NCBI GenBank assembly: GCA_965238045.1
Contig: CBDEGU010000012.1
Span: 2,356,001-2,420,000 of the forward strand
DNA length: 64,000 nt
From: CBDEGU01 sp965238045
GTDB lineage: Bacteria; Acidobacteriota; Terriglobia; Bryobacterales; UBA6623
Reading direction: 5' to 3'
Position 1 is the first letter of the stretch. Every line of letters starts with the position of its first letter. Shown here one piece after another: positions 17,553 through 26,269 of the stretch. The notes under the pieces are model-generated. The model worked only from the letters and a program-made list of their open reading frames with translations, had not been told where the DNA came from and made no database searches. The position numbers and the translations under genes were made by a program.

Positions 17553-17895
17553 GCCTCGTTGAAGCGAAAAAACAGTACCAAACCAGAGAAAACTAGCCAG
17601 GTAAATGTAGCCTTTGCCAGGTCCTCCCGCCAGAACGAAAGCTTAGAGCCAAGCCAGACCTCCAGAGCAACGTAGCCGAGCATGCCACCTACCGGCACCA
17701 GCATTGTGGGATTCAAAATCGTTCGAAGGACGTCACTGAAAGAGGAGCGGTGGGCCTTGCTGGACAAGATCGAAAGGGCCGCAACCCCAAGCCAGACAAG
17801 AGTCGCCCCCTCACGATTGTTGGGCATCACGTAGCTACCCTCCGAACAGCCGACCCGGGATTCAGAGTCCCAATTCAGTAAGGGCTCAAGCCTTT

Positions 17896-17994
17896 CTATG
17901 CCGGTTCAGCCGGAACTGGAGAAAGGCCGCTCTGAGCAAGGTCAATCAACCGGATGGTTTCTTCGGGCAAGGTGATGTTGATGCGTTTGTGCAT
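17896..17994 (-). CDS. Orphan, truncated ribbon-helix-helix antitoxin-like peptide
   Basis: A 32-residue frame starting MHKRINITLPEETIRLIDLA, which is the DNA-binding beta strand and first helix of CopG/MazE-type ribbon-helix-helix proteins. The second helix is replaced by a short Pro-rich tail and a stop, so it is probably a truncated antitoxin. GGAGG (plus 18002-18006) lies seven bases upstream of the ATG. The promoter and operator are intact (18022-18050). No toxin gene follows; the next gene downstream is the interrupted membrane protein. Confidence 0.6.
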   Translation of the reverse strand: MHKRINITLPEETIRLIDLAQSGLSPVPAEPA

Positions 17995-18021
17995 TGCTTG
18001 GCCTCCGTGCACAGTGAGGTT

Positions 18022-18050
18022 ATTATACACATCCTCAGTGTGTATATCAA
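18022..18050 (-). promoter_or_regulatory. Consensus promoter overlapping an 8-bp-arm operator
   Basis: On the minus strand TTGATA (plus 18045-18050), a 17-base spacer and a perfect TATAAT (plus 18022-18027). The inverted repeat TATACACA (18024-18031)/TGTGTATA (18039-18046) overlaps both hexamers. This is the arrangement expected of an autorepressed toxin-antitoxin promoter. Confidence 0.8.
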
Positions 18051-18643
18051 GCTGGACACAGCGTCTTTATGACAACTGATTCATAGGTAACCAGAAAAAA
18101 GCCGGACTCCGGGCCCTGACCTGATTCATCAACGCAGTGATAGAATCTCTGTTTGCCCGGCCTGAGGTTTAGGGCAAGATGACGGCGATGCGTTCGGGAA
18201 TGGCGTCTGATTCAGTGGCAATCTGCTCGCCGCGGGCGCGAGCGCCTTGCAGAACGAGGCCGATGGCGTCTCGCGCCATCTGCCGAGCTTCGGCCAGCAG
18301 GCCTCGCAATCAGGGCCGCGGATTCATCCCGGCGGCGGATGCATGGGACCGTTGCCCCGCCCTCGCGATGCTAACCCGCATTTCTCACCACGTGACAACC
18401 GAAGCACGCGATAGGCCCGCCATTACTTCGTTGCGCTTGCTCGCCGTGCTCAACGTACGATCAAGTACGCCTGCGCTCGTCAAGCGGCGCGCGCCTCGTA
18501 CTGACGGGCCTCTCACGCGCTTCGCATCGCCACGTGGTGAGAAAAGCGGGCTAACGTTGCGATGCTATGATTCAAGAGCCACCGCGGGCGGTATCACACA
18601 ACCAACGTGTCCAACAAACGTATCCATCCATGGTGTTTATAAC
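18051..18643. other. Intergenic region containing an inverted-repeat element
   Basis: No gene is called. The amidohydrolase frame is open up to 18179, but that part is Arg/Ala/Pro-rich, has no domain signature and overlaps the repeat element at 18372-18552, so I regard it as non-coding. Confidence 0.6.
18372..18552. repeat. MITE-like element with 23-bp inverted ends
   Basis: The left end reads TAACCCGCATTTCTCACCAC followed by GTG; the right end, inverted, matches 21 of 23 positions. The interior has further short palindromes (for example around CGTACGATCAAGTACG) and no gene. It lies upstream of the amidohydrolase. Confidence 0.75.
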
Positions 18644-19825
18644 GTGCGCTTGATCGGCTTTACCGTCCTCTGTCTGGCCGCCGCTTGCTCGCCGGGTCCG
18701 GCTGGGGACCGGGGTCAGGAGAAAACCGGCAATTGGCCGAGCCACCCCGATTTCAAGACCTCGCCGCAGCAAGCCGCCATGCCCGATACGCTGCTGGTGG
18801 TCAAGGAAACCAAAACTCTTCGGCCGAAATTCCCCGCCCTCGACTTCCATTATCACGGCGGCGATCTCTCGTCGGAAGAGGACTACCGCACCCTCATCGC
18901 CGTGATGGATGAGGCCGGCGTCGGCATGATCAGCGACATGGACGGAGGCTCGGGAGAGGGTTTCGACCGCCGCCTGGAACTCTCCCATCGGTTCCAAGAC
19001 CGTTTCCTGCTCTTCGCCCGCGTGGACTGGAAGGGCATCAACGAGCCCGGCTGGCCGGAGCGCGCGGCGGCGGAACTCGAGCGCTGCTTCCGCGCCGGAG
19101 CCCATGGGCTGAAGATCAGCAAACGCCTGGGCCTGGGTCTCCAGAACCCGGACGGCAGCTACATTCATACTGACGATCCCCGCCTCGACGCCATCTGGAA
19201 GACCTGCGCGCGCCTGGGCAAACCCGTCATGATGCACGTCAGCGACCCGGTGGCCCGCTTCCATCCGATCGGCCCCGGCAACGAACGATATGAAGCAGGC
19301 ATGTGGCGCGACACCCCCGAGGGCAACTACTACAACAACGGCATGCCGCACTATGACGAGATTTTCGAGCATCGCGAGAAGATGCTCGCCAAACACCCCG
19401 AGACGACCTTCGTGCTCGCGCACGTGGCCTCGATGGGCTGGGATCTCAAGCGGGTCTCCGCCCTGCTCGACACCTACCCCAACGCCCATGTCGAGACCTC
19501 GGCCCGCTTGCAGAAACTCGGCCGCCAGCCCTACACGGCGCGGCGATTCTTCCTGAAATATCAGGATCGTATCCTGTTCGGCTCGGACGGCGAACCGGGC
19601 CGCCAAGCCGATCGCTTCTGGCGGCCGCACTGGCGGTATCTCGAAACCGACGACGAGTATTTCGACCATCCGGCGCAAATGCTCTCTCCGCTCGGCGCCC
19701 CTCTCCAGGGACGCTGGAAGATCTACGGGATCTACCTGCCCGACCCGGTCCTGCGCAAGGTCTATTACGAAAACGCCCTGCGTTTGCTGCCCGGCGCCCG
19801 CGAGCCCTTGGCGAAGATGTTATAG
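18644..19825 (+). CDS. Amidohydrolase-family lipoprotein (TIM-barrel metal hydrolase)
   Basis: I start it at GTG 18644, which gives a lipoprotein signal peptide (VRLIGFTVLCLAAACSPG). The roughly 390-residue protein then shows amidohydrolase-2 features: the metal motif in LDFHYHGGD, a barrel His in VMMHVSDP, another His in FVLAHVASMG, and the terminal Asp in ILFGSDGEPG. This suggests a periplasmic or membrane-anchored decarboxylase/lactonase-type hydrolase. The substrate is unknown. The upstream extension of the frame is not supported. Confidence 0.82.
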   Translation: MRLIGFTVLCLAAACSPGPAGDRGQEKTGNWPSHPDFKTSPQQAAMPDTLLVVKETKTLRPKFPALDFHYHGGDLSSEEDYRTLIAVMDEAGVGMISDMDGGSGEGFDRRLELSHRFQDRFLLFARVDWKGINEPGWPERAAAELERCFRAGAHGLKISKRLGLGLQNPDGSYIHTDDPRLDAIWKTCARLGKPVMMHVSDPVARFHPIGPGNERYEAGMWRDTPEGNYYNNGMPHYDEIFEHREKMLAKHPETTFVLAHVASMGWDLKRVSALLDTYPNAHVETSARLQKLGRQPYTARRFFLKYQDRILFGSDGEPGRQADRFWRPHWRYLETDDEYFDHPAQMLSPLGAPLQGRWKIYGIYLPDPVLRKVYYENALRLLPGAREPLAKML

Positions 19826-19845
19826 CCCAAGGGGGGAACAGCTGT

Positions 19846-19955
19846 GGAAGGTGTGAAAAAATGCTGGGGCAGCCAGCCGCGCATCGGCTAAGTCCTTGCG
19901 AATCAGAGAGCGTTGCGCCAGCGCTCGTGGCAGTCCCGATTCTTTCACAGCTTCC
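19846..19955. repeat. 110-bp inverted-repeat element, copy 1
   Basis: The ends are GGAAGGTGTGAAAAAAT (left) and, inverted, GGAAGCTGTGAAAGAAT (right). The interior is unrelated to the copies at 48374-48575 but the ends match. It lies between the amidohydrolase stop and the next gene. Confidence 0.65.
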
Positions 19956-19995
19956 TGGCGCCGAACGAAGTTTTTTTGAACCCGGAGAATCAAAC

Positions 19996-20583
19996 ATGAA
20001 AACCACCCTATTCTTACTCTTCACAGCTCTTCTTATGCCGAGTCTCAGCAGCGCCGCCGACATACCGCCGGCGAAAGAACAGATCGCCGCCACCCTTCTG
20101 GCGGCCCCCGAGGACCGGCGCGCCGAAGCCGCCGTGCTGGGATACAACCGGCAAGGCGCGCTGGTCACGCTCCGCGAGGGCACGAACGATTTGATCTGTC
20201 TGGCCGACGACCCGAAGAAAGAAAAGTTCAGCGCCGCTTGCTACCACAAAGATCTCGAACCCTTCATGGCGCGCGGACGCGAACTCATCGCCCAGGGCAT
20301 TACCGGACAGAAGCGCAACGACATCCGCTGGAAGGAGATCGGCGACGGAACCCTGGCCATGTCGCGCGCGCCGCGGGCTCTCTACATCCTCAGCGGCACC
20401 GCCTACGACGCCGCCGCCGGCAAGGTGACCGAGCGGTATTTGCGGTGGGTGCTCTACCTGCCCTACGCGACGCCGGAGACCACCGGACTCTCGACCGAGC
20501 GCTCCCCGAGTGCGCCCTGGCTGATGAGTTCAGGCACCGCCGGAGCGCATATCATGATCAACCCGCCGAGGCCCAAGAAGTAG
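19996..20583 (+). CDS. Secreted protein of unknown function
   Basis: 195 residues from ATG 19996, with GGAG upstream. It has a clear signal peptide (MKTTLFLLFTALLMPSLSSA). The mature protein has two Cys (LICLADD and SAACYHKD), suggesting one disulphide, and beta-rich sequence such as RALYILSGTAYD and YLRWVLYLPYATPE. No catalytic motif was recognised. It is probably a periplasmic protein. Confidence 0.7.
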   Translation: MKTTLFLLFTALLMPSLSSAADIPPAKEQIAATLLAAPEDRRAEAAVLGYNRQGALVTLREGTNDLICLADDPKKEKFSAACYHKDLEPFMARGRELIAQGITGQKRNDIRWKEIGDGTLAMSRAPRALYILSGTAYDAAAGKVTERYLRWVLYLPYATPETTGLSTERSPSAPWLMSSGTAGAHIMINPPRPKK

Positions 20584-20624
20584 ACGTCCGGACGCCTTGG
20601 CGCGGCGCCCGCGCCGAGCGGGTT

Positions 20625-21614
20625 CTAGGGCTCGATTTTCTGGTGAAGATACTCAAGCGCCTGGCCGCGTAGCGCCGGGTCGTCTCCGAACCCGCGCAGC
20701 CACTCGACATCGGGTTCCCGCCGAAACCATGTCATCTGGCGCTTGGCATAACGCCGAGTCTGCTTCGCCGTGAGTTCGATGGCTGCTTCGGGCGAGAGTT
20801 TCCCGTCCAACTGGCCGAGCGCCTGGCTGTAGCCGAGGGACCGGAAGGCCGGCGCCTCGCGGCCGACGCCCGAGGCCAGCAGTTCCTTCACTTCCCCGGC
20901 GAGTCCGCGGGCGAACATCTCTTCCGAGCAGCGGTTGATTCTTGCGTACAGCTCGGGCCTCGGGGGATCGAGCCCCAGGCGAATCACCTCGAACCCGCTG
21001 AGCGGATCACGCCCGGCGGCCCACAAGGTTGGCAGCGGCGAGCCTTCGAGCAGACGCACCTCGATGGCCCGAATCAGTTTTGGCGTATCGTTGGGGTGAA
21101 TTCGGCCCGCCGAGACCGGGTCGAGCCGGCGCAGCAGACGGTGCAGGTAGCCAGGCCGGTGGCTGGCCGCGCCGGCCCCCAGACGCTCGCGCAACGGCTG
21201 GCAACGGCCCGGCCCGGGGAAGAGCCCTGCGATCAGCGCTCTCAAATAGAAACCGGTCCCGCCGACGGCCACCGGCAGCTTGCCCCGGTCTCGAATCGTC
21301 CGCAGCGCCTGGCGGCCAAGACGCGCATAGTCGCCGGCGCTGAACACCTCGCCGGGCTCGGCGATGTCGATCATGTGATGGGGGATGCCGCGGCGCCGCC
21401 CGGCCGGCAGCTTCGCCGAGCCGATATCGAAACCGCGGCGAATCTGCACCGAATCGAAGTTGACGATTTCACCGCCGAAGCGCTCGGCGACGGCAAGCGC
21501 CAATTCGCTTTTACCTGATGCCGTCGGACCCAGCACGACGACGAGTCGCGCCAAGGCAGCCGGCGCCGGCGAGGTTTGCCCGGAAATCGGACCGGAGACT
21601 GGATCGGGCTTCAT
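20625..21614 (-). CDS. miaA: tRNA dimethylallyltransferase MiaA
   Basis: MiaA transfers a dimethylallyl group to N6 of A37 in tRNAs reading UNN codons. Visible features: P-loop GPTASGKS (about residues 29-36 from ATG 21614), FDSVQIRRGFDIGSAKLP, the catalytic block HHMIDIAEP, the GGTGFYLRALI motif, and the tRNA-binding LGYSQALGQL and AKRQMTWFRRE near the C-terminus. About 330 residues, normal length. The frame is open a little further upstream, to 21680. Confidence 0.95.
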   Translation of the reverse strand: MKPDPVSGPISGQTSPAPAALARLVVVLGPTASGKSELALAVAERFGGEIVNFDSVQIRRGFDIGSAKLPAGRRRGIPHHMIDIAEPGEVFSAGDYARLGRQALRTIRDRGKLPVAVGGTGFYLRALIAGLFPGPGRCQPLRERLGAGAASHRPGYLHRLLRRLDPVSAGRIHPNDTPKLIRAIEVRLLEGSPLPTLWAAGRDPLSGFEVIRLGLDPPRPELYARINRCSEEMFARGLAGEVKELLASGVGREAPAFRSLGYSQALGQLDGKLSPEAAIELTAKQTRRYAKRQMTWFRREPDVEWLRGFGDDPALRGQALEYLHQKIEP

Positions 21615-21718
21615 GCGGGACGCGAACCCCACGAGGCCGCCGCGGCGGGAGGCGGGCACAACAGCGCGTCCCGCCTCCATGATGCCGCGACCACGGCCCG
21701 GCTTCTACGACGAGCCGC

Positions 21719-22996
21719 CTAGTGCTGCGAGGGGCCTTGGCGGCCCAGGACCGCATATACGTCGACGACCTGATCGCCGCGGCAGACGAACATCCGATCG
21801 AAGCAGTTCACGCTCATATCCAGGTTCGAGAGAACCAGCTCGAACTGGTCGCCCAGCTTCGGCTCGCGATCGGCGTGATCCCATTCGAGCATTCCGTATT
21901 CCGCGCCGGCCCTCTTCACACGCAGGTCCGGACGCCCTTTGACCATGTCCGTCGCCTGGGTCATGGACTTGTTGCCGGCGTCGATGGCCGCCTTCTTCGG
22001 ATAGTGCTTGCTGATGACGGTCGTCAGCACGGTGAGCGCCAGCCCGAAGTCGTCGTAGGTCTGGGAGCCATCCTTGGCGCCGATATGGCTGTAGTTCGCA
22101 TCCATCATGGCGTAGGACCCGGCTTGCAATTCGTGCAGCCCGTCTTTGGCTTCGGAATCAATGTTGTAGGAACCGGTGCTGCCTCCGGTAATGAGGTCCA
22201 CCGGGATGCCCGCCTTGCGGCAGAGCCGGACCGACTCCATCAGTTTGCCGACCTCTTCGATGGAAACGCGCCTGCGTTCGGGCCAGCCCTTGGTGTGGGA
22301 AGTTTTGCCGGAATACCCCATCAGGCCCTTGAGGGTGAGATGCTTGGCCTTCATCACGCGCTGGCTCAGCTCGAGGGCTTCGGTCCCGGGCATGACGCCC
22401 TGGCGTCCGATGCCAACATCGTTGTCGACCACCACATTAAAGTTGACCTTCTCGGCGGCCGCGAGCTGTTCCACGTCGTCGACAATCATCGGGTCCTCGA
22501 CGACGAACATGAACGAGGGGTCCTTCTTCGCCAGTGCGACGATGCGGCTGTACTTGTTGGGTCCGACCGGCTGACAGGTCCAAAAAATGCCCGGAAGCCC
22601 GGCGGCGGTCATCAGCTCACACTCGGAGATGGTCGCGCAGCAGAGCCCGATCGAACCGGTGTCGATCTGCCGTTTGGCGACCTCCGCGCTGCGATGGACC
22701 TTGACATGCGCGCGCAGGTTGATGCCGGTGCGCTTGCAGTGATCGATCATCGTCTTGAGGTTTCCCTCGAACAACTCCTGGTCGAGGACCAGGTTGGGCG
22801 TCGGCAAGTCACGCTTGGTCAAGCCGCGAAAATCCCGCCGCGCGACCTTCGCCTCAAGCTCGGCGTGACTATAACCCTGGCTCGGCACGGCCGCCATCAG
22901 CGGAGTGAGCCCGGAGGCCGGCCTTCGCGCCGCCTTCGCGCGGCTCAAGACACCGCCCGCCGCTACCGCCGAAAGAAATATTCTGCGTGAAACCAT
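21719..22996 (-). CDS. Tat-exported DSD1-type PLP enzyme (alanine racemase N-terminal fold)
   Basis: A 425-residue protein with a twin-Arg signal (SRRIFLSAVAAGGV). The alanine-racemase-like TIM barrel follows: PTPNLVLDQ, then the PLP-Lys region in LRAHVKVHRSAEVAK, VVVDNDVGIGRQGV, ITGGSTGSYN and the ELQAGSYAMMDANY block. The C-terminal domain ends with NLDMSVNCFDRM. This fits D-threonine aldolase/D-serine dehydratase-like (DSD1) enzymes. Export by Tat suggests periplasmic action on D-amino acids, but the substrate is inference. It is divergently placed from nothing obvious and follows the sulfatase gene on the same strand. Confidence 0.85.
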   Translation of the reverse strand: MVSRRIFLSAVAAGGVLSRAKAARRPASGLTPLMAAVPSQGYSHAELEAKVARRDFRGLTKRDLPTPNLVLDQELFEGNLKTMIDHCKRTGINLRAHVKVHRSAEVAKRQIDTGSIGLCCATISECELMTAAGLPGIFWTCQPVGPNKYSRIVALAKKDPSFMFVVEDPMIVDDVEQLAAAEKVNFNVVVDNDVGIGRQGVMPGTEALELSQRVMKAKHLTLKGLMGYSGKTSHTKGWPERRRVSIEEVGKLMESVRLCRKAGIPVDLITGGSTGSYNIDSEAKDGLHELQAGSYAMMDANYSHIGAKDGSQTYDDFGLALTVLTTVISKHYPKKAAIDAGNKSMTQATDMVKGRPDLRVKRAGAEYGMLEWDHADREPKLGDQFELVLSNLDMSVNCFDRMFVCRGDQVVDVYAVLGRQGPSQH

Positions 22997-23078
22997 GATG
23001 CTGCCTCCCCGAGGGGGCTAGCCCTCTTGTCCGACATGCCGTTCATGAACACGATTACCATAGCAGAATCGGGCTCTG

Positions 23079-24653
23079 CTAGGCCGGCCCTTCGGGTGGC
23101 GGCAGCGAGGAGCGCCAGCCGTCCCGCAGCATGCCCGAGAGTCCGTTGACCAAACTGACGTTCTCGCGGCGGGCGGCGAGGTTGACGGTCTCCAGCGGAT
23201 CGTTCTTGTAGTCGTAAAGTTCGGCCGAGGTATAAGGTGAATCGTCGGCCCGCCACTCGGTGTAGCGATAGCGAGCGGTGCGCATGGAGCGGCCCATGCC
23301 CGGACCGACGCCGGTGATCTCCCGCGGATACTGGCTGAAAGCGGCCCGCTTCCAGAGACGGTCCGGATCCCGCAACAAGGGCGTGAAATCCGACCCTTCC
23401 AGCCCCGCGGGACGGGGCAATCCGCAAAGCTCGCAGAGCGACGGATAGATGTCGACCAGCTCGGTGAGCGCGGCGGTGGTCTTGCCTCTGCTTGGCTGAC
23501 CCGGCGCGCTGACGATCAGCGGGACGCGGGTAGCGGCTTCGAGGTTCGAGTGCTTGCCCCAGAGCCCGTGGCCGCCCAGGTGATAGCCGTGATCTCCCCA
23601 GAGAACGACCGTCGTGCGCTCGCGCAGTCCCAGCGCATCGAGCGCTCCGAGGACGCGTCCGATCTGGGCGTCCACGTAGCTGACCGAGGCGCGGTAACCG
23701 CGAATGAGTTGGCGGGCCAGGCGGTCGCCGACAGGCCCTTGTCGCGGGACGCCGCCGTAGGCTCGCAACTCCTCTGAATCGTGCAGCGCGAAGGGCGGAG
23801 AGTCCTCCGGGGACCGGGTAAACTCGGGCAGCTTGATTTGCGATTCCGGATAGAGATCGTAGTATTTCTCCGGGACGGCGAAGGGCAAGTGCGGTTTTAG
23901 AAATCCAGCGGCGAGAAAAAACCCGCGATCCCGCCACTGCTCAAGCGCATCAATCACGGCGCCGGCCGTCATGCCGTCGGGCAGAGAGTCACCCGAGACT
24001 TGGAGGATTTCCCAGCCCGGGCGGGCAGGCCGGTTTTCGCCGGCGCGCCTCGCTGTTCGCATCGCCGGGTCGTAAGAAAACCTATCCTCGGATAGCCAAC
24101 GGGCTCGCCGCAGTCGTTGCCATTGTTCGACGGCGAAGACACGGCTTTCTTGGCTGTTCCAGGAATGCAGTCCCGGAATCCACGACGGCGCGCTCCATGA
24201 CGGCAGGTCATCGAGCCGCGGATTGTCGAAAATCTTGCTGAACGAGGCTGTCACGTAGTCGTGCTGCTTGAAATACTGCGGCAGGGTGACGGCCCGGGGA
24301 CGGTAGCGCCGAAAATGGGTTTTGCGGCCGCCGACCCGCGTCGAGTCCGGGCGCAGCCCGGTGAGCAGCGATGTCCTCGAGGGAGAGTCGGCGGCCTGCT
24401 GGCAATAGGCGCGAGTGAAGGTCAGACCTTGCGAGGCCAGAGCGTCGATGTGAGGCGTGAAAACATCCCGATGGCCGTAACAGCCCAGCAGCGGGCGCAG
24501 ATCGTCGACCGCGATGAACAGCACGTTGAGCTTCGGTTGTTTTCTTTTCTTCTTGCCCCAGATGGCGGCCGAAGCGGCACGGGCCGGCACCGCGCATGAC
24601 GCCGCCTGCACGGCTCGTTGCAAAACCTCACGGCGGCTGGGAGATGATTTCAT
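23079..24653 (-). CDS. Exported sulfatase-like protein lacking the formylglycine Cys
   Basis: 524 residues with a Tat-like N-terminus (SRREVLQRAVQAA). It aligns with the iduronate-2-sulfatase/choline-sulfatase group: AVDDLRPLLGCYG metal site (D50, D51), TPHIDALASQGLTF, LLTGLRPDSTRV, VVLWGDHGYHLGGHGLWGKH, and the C-terminal ELYDYKNDPLETVN. The normal C-x-P-S-R maturation site reads D-S-P-S-R: Asp89 (codon at 24387-24389) replaces the Cys or Ser converted to formylglycine. Sulfatase chemistry should therefore be lost unless another mechanism is used. It may act as a phospho- or sulfo-binding protein, or have different hydrolase activity. Confidence 0.88.
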   Translation of the reverse strand: MKSSPSRREVLQRAVQAASCAVPARAASAAIWGKKKRKQPKLNVLFIAVDDLRPLLGCYGHRDVFTPHIDALASQGLTFTRAYCQQAADSPSRTSLLTGLRPDSTRVGGRKTHFRRYRPRAVTLPQYFKQHDYVTASFSKIFDNPRLDDLPSWSAPSWIPGLHSWNSQESRVFAVEQWQRLRRARWLSEDRFSYDPAMRTARRAGENRPARPGWEILQVSGDSLPDGMTAGAVIDALEQWRDRGFFLAAGFLKPHLPFAVPEKYYDLYPESQIKLPEFTRSPEDSPPFALHDSEELRAYGGVPRQGPVGDRLARQLIRGYRASVSYVDAQIGRVLGALDALGLRERTTVVLWGDHGYHLGGHGLWGKHSNLEAATRVPLIVSAPGQPSRGKTTAALTELVDIYPSLCELCGLPRPAGLEGSDFTPLLRDPDRLWKRAAFSQYPREITGVGPGMGRSMRTARYRYTEWRADDSPYTSAELYDYKNDPLETVNLAARRENVSLVNGLSGMLRDGWRSSLPPPEGPA

Positions 24654-24707
24654 GGGATGGGTGAACGGGAAATCCGCGGGATGCGTTCGTCGCGGGGCCG
24701 GGGGAAG

Positions 24708-25907
24708 CTAACCTCGCAAGCTCTGATCCAGGTCCGCCACGATGTCTTCAACCGCCTCGATACCGACCGAAAGCCGAACCAGATTGTCGCCGATCCCCAG
24801 ACGCGCCCGCTGCTTGGGCGCCAGGTCGCGGTGCGAACTCATCGCCGGGTAGAGAAGCAGCGAATGCACGTCGCCCAGGGAGGTGCCGCAAACGACAAGT
24901 TGCAGGCGATCCATGAACGCGAAAATCGCCTGGCGGCCGGCGTCTTTGATTTCAAAGCTGACCATGCCGCCATGCAGCCGCGCGGGGAAAAGGCGCCGGA
25001 CATTGTCGGCGTCAGGATGCCGCGGGTCTCCGGGATAGTAAACGCGCCCGACACGGGGATGGTCCTTCAGCCAGGCGGCGACACGGCAAGCATTTTCGCA
25101 CTGCCGCTCGATGCGCAACGGCAAGGTCTTAATGCCGCGCATCGTGAGGTAGGCTTCAAACGGTCCTAAATTCGGGCCCAAGGTTCGCGTGAGCACTTGA
25201 AGCGTCTGACGGAATTCCTCGCGGGCGACGACTACGCCGCCGAGCACATCTCCGTGGCCGGCGAGATACTTCGTGGCACTGTGGACGACGAAGTCCGCGC
25301 CGAGTTCCAGAGGCCGCATCATCACCGGCGTGGTGAAGGTGCTGTCGACGATCAGCAGCGCGCCGTGGCGATGCGCGATCTCGGCAATCTTGTCGGTTGG
25401 GGGCACGCGCAGGATCGGATTCGAGACCGGCTCGATGAGCACGCAGGCGGGTTTTTCCTTGGCGATCGCGGCCTCGAACTCATCAAGGTCACAGGACTCG
25501 GCGAATCGCACCGAGACGCCATTGGGTTCAAGAAGATTCATGAGCAGGACGATCGTCTGCCCATAGATGACCTTCGCCGATACGATCGACTTGCGGCGGT
25601 CAGTCAGCGCGGCCAGGAACGCCAGATGGAGCGCCGCCATGCCCGAGGAGGTCGCCACGGCAAGATCGCCTCCTTCGAGAGTTGCCATCAACTCTTCGAG
25701 CGCGGCCGTGGTGGGGTTTCCGAATCGTGAGTAGCCCTGGCCTTCGGCTTCGTCATTGAAGACCTTTTCGAGGTCCTCGGTACGGTCGTAAAGGTAGCTC
25801 GACGCGCCGTAAATCGGCGTTGTCGCGGGCGTATACTTTCCCGGCTTCTTGCGGTCACCGGCGTGAACGGCGAGCGTTTCGAGCTTCTTCGCGGAAGGAT
25901 CGGACAA
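24708..25907 (-). CDS. Trans-sulfuration PLP enzyme (cystathionine gamma-synthase/methionine gamma-lyase type)
   Basis: 399 residues, normal length for Cys/Met metabolism PLP enzymes. Features: TLAVHAGD, YSRFGNPTTAALEE, SSGMAALHLAF, the PLP-phosphate region, and Lys213 in HSATKYLAGHGD as the Schiff-base Lys. The C-terminal GTSLGDVHSLLLYPAMSSH and RLSVGIEAVEDIVADL blocks are typical. Sequence alone does not separate synthase from lyase. Downstream lies the sulfatase gene, but no operon is obvious. Confidence 0.92.
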   Translation of the reverse strand: MSDPSAKKLETLAVHAGDRKKPGKYTPATTPIYGASSYLYDRTEDLEKVFNDEAEGQGYSRFGNPTTAALEELMATLEGGDLAVATSSGMAALHLAFLAALTDRRKSIVSAKVIYGQTIVLLMNLLEPNGVSVRFAESCDLDEFEAAIAKEKPACVLIEPVSNPILRVPPTDKIAEIAHRHGALLIVDSTFTTPVMMRPLELGADFVVHSATKYLAGHGDVLGGVVVAREEFRQTLQVLTRTLGPNLGPFEAYLTMRGIKTLPLRIERQCENACRVAAWLKDHPRVGRVYYPGDPRHPDADNVRRLFPARLHGGMVSFEIKDAGRQAIFAFMDRLQLVVCGTSLGDVHSLLLYPAMSSHRDLAPKQRARLGIGDNLVRLSVGIEAVEDIVADLDQSLRG

Positions 25908-25983
25908 GTTCGGGCCCCGTAAGAGTGATTATAGAACGCCAAACATTCAGGCCGCCCAAAGCAGTGCCGGGACGTGAGAGGGT

Positions 25984-26259
25984 CTAGCAGCCCGTGGTAG
26001 AAGTCGGACTGGCGCGTTGCGAGCGGCGCGGGGCCGAAAGTGAGGCGTGACGAGGGCGAGGATGTGGTTCCGGCCGACTGAGTCGCAACGAAGCAGCCGG
26101 GGCCGCGCCGCTCGCAACCCCTTGGGCGGCAAGGCCTTGCGACCCCAGGCGTTGTCGTTCGTCGTCGATGATGTCCCGCATCATCTTCCTTCTCTCTCCT
26201 AGCCCGCGGCCCCAAATCCTTGCCGCGCGTCCAGCCGGACTTCTACCACGGGCTGCTAG
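25984..26259. repeat. 276-bp MITE-like element, copy 1
   Basis: Inverted ends of about 29 bp with two mismatches, beginning CTAGCAGCCCGTGGTAGAAG from both sides. The whole element is strongly similar to 41027-41300. It encodes no transposase; a short minus-strand frame starting MMRDIIDDERQRLGSQGLAA occurs in both copies. It sits in the gap between the trans-sulfuration gene and the cytochrome gene. Confidence 0.88.
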
Positions 26260-26269
26260 GGGGCATTCC

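Larger units (their letters stand above)
15091..17827 (-). pseudogene. Multi-pass membrane protein gene split by IS256
   Basis: The N-terminal part (17827 down to 17545) encodes about 94 residues with three hydrophobic segments, ending FRFNEAST. The C-terminal part (16110 down to 15091) resumes at DGPHFFRRTVKLAFG. It has several more membrane segments (residues AFGTAVFVEFFMNLYV..., LALIGFSLLAFTA, PIWLTVGFLPFIYLL) and then a 200-residue soluble domain. Both halves lie on the minus strand and are separated by the IS at 16111-17544 with an 8-bp duplication. Removing the IS and one duplication leaves the halves one base out of frame, so the gene has a further lesion at the junction. Function unknown. 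Confidence 0.75.

Noticed and set aside
18179..18643. Upstream extension of the amidohydrolase frame
   Set aside because: Composition is Arg/Pro-rich, it covers an inverted-repeat element, and a lipoprotein signal begins at GTG 18644.
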